From: an uncultured Clostridium sp.
GTDB lineage: Bacteria > Bacillota_I > Bacilli_A > RF39 > UBA660
Length of the DNA: 64,000 nucleotides
Assembly (NCBI GenBank): GCA_902493795.1
Contig: CABUQZ010000001.1
Coordinates: 62,001 to 126,000 of the forward strand
Direction of reading: 5' to 3'
The position numbers and the translations under genes were made by a program. This document shows positions 62,838-64,000 of the stretch, piece after piece; positions within the stretch are counted from its first letter, which is position 1; every line of letters begins with the position of its first letter. The notes beneath the pieces are model-generated. The model worked only from the letters and a program-made list of their open reading frames with translations. It made no database searches and was not told the origin of the DNA.

Positions 62838-63101
62838 ATGAATAAAGATATAATAAAAAGAGTAATTGATGAAAGTGATTTCATAATTAATAATAAAAAA
62901 ACAATAAGGCAAACTGCACATGAATTTAATGTTAGTAAAAGTACAGTTCATAAAGATATGCAAGAGAAATTAAAAGAACTTGATTTAACTAAATATGAAA
63001 GTATTGCCAAGATATTTCAAGAGCATATAGAAACAAGACACATTAATGGTGGTAATGCTACAAAAGAAAAATATTTAAAGAAAAGGCTAATTAAAAGATA
63101 A
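62838..63101 (+). CDS. spoIIID: Mother-cell transcription factor SpoIIID
   Basis: Small DNA-binding regulator of the sigma-E programme. TIRQTAHEFNVSKSTVHKDM (about 22-41) is the helix-turn-helix and RHINGGNATKEKY (about 69-81) the family's C-terminal basic helix. 87 residues. AAGGAAAG ribosome site. A sigma-E-like -35 TCATATT lies upstream but the -10 is poor. Confidence 0.94.
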   Translation: MNKDIIKRVIDESDFIINNKKTIRQTAHEFNVSKSTVHKDMQEKLKELDLTKYESIAKIFQEHIETRHINGGNATKEKYLKKRLIKR

Positions 63102-63116
63102 TTAATAGCTTTTTTA
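63081..63116 (+). terminator. Possible terminator after spoIIID
   Basis: GGCTAATTA / TAATTAatAGC with a bulge, then T run; imperfect. Confidence 0.5.
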
Positions 63117-63153
63117 TTTGTTTTTATGTATAATAATTTCTGTGGTGATGTAG

Positions 63154-64000
63154 ATGTTTAATGATTACTTAGATCAAATATTCCTACTTGTCCTTACAAC
63201 ATTTGTTTTCACAGCACTTATTATGCCATTTACAATCAAGATAGCTAACCATATAGGTGCTATTGATGTACCTAAAGATGATAGACGTGTTCATAGTAAA
63301 CCAATACCTAAACTAGGTGGACTAGGAATATTTATAGGCTTTCTTTTTGGGTATATGTTATTTGGAATACAAAGTGTTAAAATGAACTCAATATTAATAA
63401 GCAGTTTTGTTATTATCTTATATGGAATAATAGATGATATAAAAACTCTTGATGCCAAATACGAGCTTTTAGGACAAATAGTTGCAGCAAGTATAGTGGT
63501 ATTTTATGGACAAATTCTTTTAACAGAAATAACGATATTTAATAATACAATCGATTTTGGAATATTTTCATATCCAATAACAATGTTTTTTATTTTAGGA
63601 TGTACTAATGTAATAAGATTGATAGATGGAATAGATGGATTGAGTTCTGGAATATCCTCAATATTTTATTTAACAATTGGAATTATTGCCTTCTTTCAAG
63701 GAAGGGTAGAAACTCTTGAAATAACATTATCATTTATTATGTTGGGGGCAACAGCAGGTTTTTTAGTTCACAATTTTTATCCCGCTTCATTATTTGCAGG
63801 AGAAGCTGGTTCAGCTTTTATGGGATTTACTATAGCAATAATTTCCCTTCTTGGATATAAAGGGACATTATTAACATCTTTTATAGTACCTTTATTAATC
63901 CTTGCAGTACCTATTTTAGATACATTATTTGCAATAATAAGAAGAAAACTTAAAGGACAACCAATATTCAAAGCAGATAAAGAACACTTACACCATCAGT
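63154..64000 (+). CDS. TagO/WecA-like UDP-GlcNAc:undecaprenyl-P transferase, cut by window end
   Basis: Partial at 3' end; 282 residues visible. Polytopic, with RRVHSKPIPKLGGLGIF near 50 (the substrate loop of the family), IIDDIKTL (the DD metal motif) near 98 and RLIDGIDGLSSG near 156. The frame reaches HLHH at the end, the start of the H-rich motif of WecA/TagO. The usual GD(S/T)GS near 210 reads GEAGS, an Asp-to-Glu change at a catalytic position. Likely starts wall-teichoic acid or polysaccharide linkage. GGTGATG ribosome site before ATG 63154. Confidence 0.88.
   Translation, partial: MFNDYLDQIFLLVLTTFVFTALIMPFTIKIANHIGAIDVPKDDRRVHSKPIPKLGGLGIFIGFLFGYMLFGIQSVKMNSILISSFVIILYGIIDDIKTLDAKYELLGQIVAASIVVFYGQILLTEITIFNNTIDFGIFSYPITMFFILGCTNVIRLIDGIDGLSSGISSIFYLTIGIIAFFQGRVETLEITLSFIMLGATAGFLVHNFYPASLFAGEAGSAFMGFTIAIISLLGYKGTLLTSFIVPLLILAVPILDTLFAIIRRKLKGQPIFKADKEHLHHQ

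Noticed and set aside
1..64000. Mollicute code with TGA as Trp
   Set aside because: Conserved genes end cleanly at TGA (ricT 31016-31018, yabG 39903-39905), and all tryptophans I checked use TGG.

Overview
This is an AT-rich, densely coded bacterial chromosome segment carrying the replication origin. It uses the standard code, since TGA is a real stop (for example ricT at 31016-31018 and yabG at 39903-39905), and it has no rRNA, tRNA, IS element or phage. Gene order is strongly Bacillus-like but thinned out: parB-parA-noc-rsmG-mnmG-mnmE-jag-yidC-rnpA-rpmH on the left, and dnaA-dnaN-recF-gyrB-gyrA-(SRP RNA, tadA)-dnaX-ybaB-recR-bofA-holB-ricT and onwards on the right. Many neighbours normally present are missing. 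My inference, from sequence alone, is an uncultured, genome-reduced but sporulating member of the Bacilli (gut RF39-like lineages come to mind); species cannot be named.

Layout. From 1 to 15.15 kb every gene is on the minus strand; from 15.5 kb nearly all are on the plus strand, so the polarity switch marks oriC (DnaA boxes at 15240-15440 and again at 16905-17033). The left arm holds chromosome segregation (parB, parA, noc), a large pilin-like protein, tRNA/rRNA modification (rsmG, mnmG, mnmE), a giant acyl-CoA dehydratase activase, and membrane insertion/RNase P/L34. The right arm holds replication and repair (dnaA, dnaN, recF, gyrBA, dnaX, recR, holB, mfd, dnaB, ung), translation (pth, rsmA, rplI, argS, prfA, prmC, rpmE), envelope genes (two M23-type proteins, class A PBP, murA, a TagO/WecA-like transferase cut by the window end) and a scattered sporulation set (bofA, ricT, yabG, veg, spoVG, yabP, yabQ, spoIIR, spoIIQ-like, spoIIID). 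A ComK-family regulator sits between dnaN and recF.

The standout is the 1.6 kb non-coding gap between tadA and dnaX (25033-26663), about 10 kb from oriC. Its left part is a ~118-bp tandem array with seven sites every 57-60 bp matching the B. subtilis Noc-binding palindrome ATTTCCCGGGAAAT. Its right part is a looser ~110-125-bp array of parS sites (core GTTTCACGTGAAAC), nearly every one preceded by a DnaA-box-like sequence 1-2 bp away; a fifth parS with a perfect DnaA box lies at the left edge. The window also encodes the matching proteins: a ParB next to ParA, and a Noc-position paralogue that keeps three of four Noc specificity residues but lacks the usual N-terminal membrane helix and has gained a ~190-residue low-complexity linker. 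In B. subtilis parS and Noc sites are dispersed; here they look condensed into one compact landing pad for ParB, Noc and possibly DnaA. That is an inference, but it rests on exact sites and matching proteins.

Other oddities: a dUTPase gene split by a -1 shift at an A_AAA_AAA heptamer, a 39-residue L34, a GdpP-position phosphoesterase stripped to DHH-DHHA1, a pilin carrying two CBM2-like beta domains, and a TagO/WecA-like protein with GEAGS in place of the usual GD(S/T)GS.
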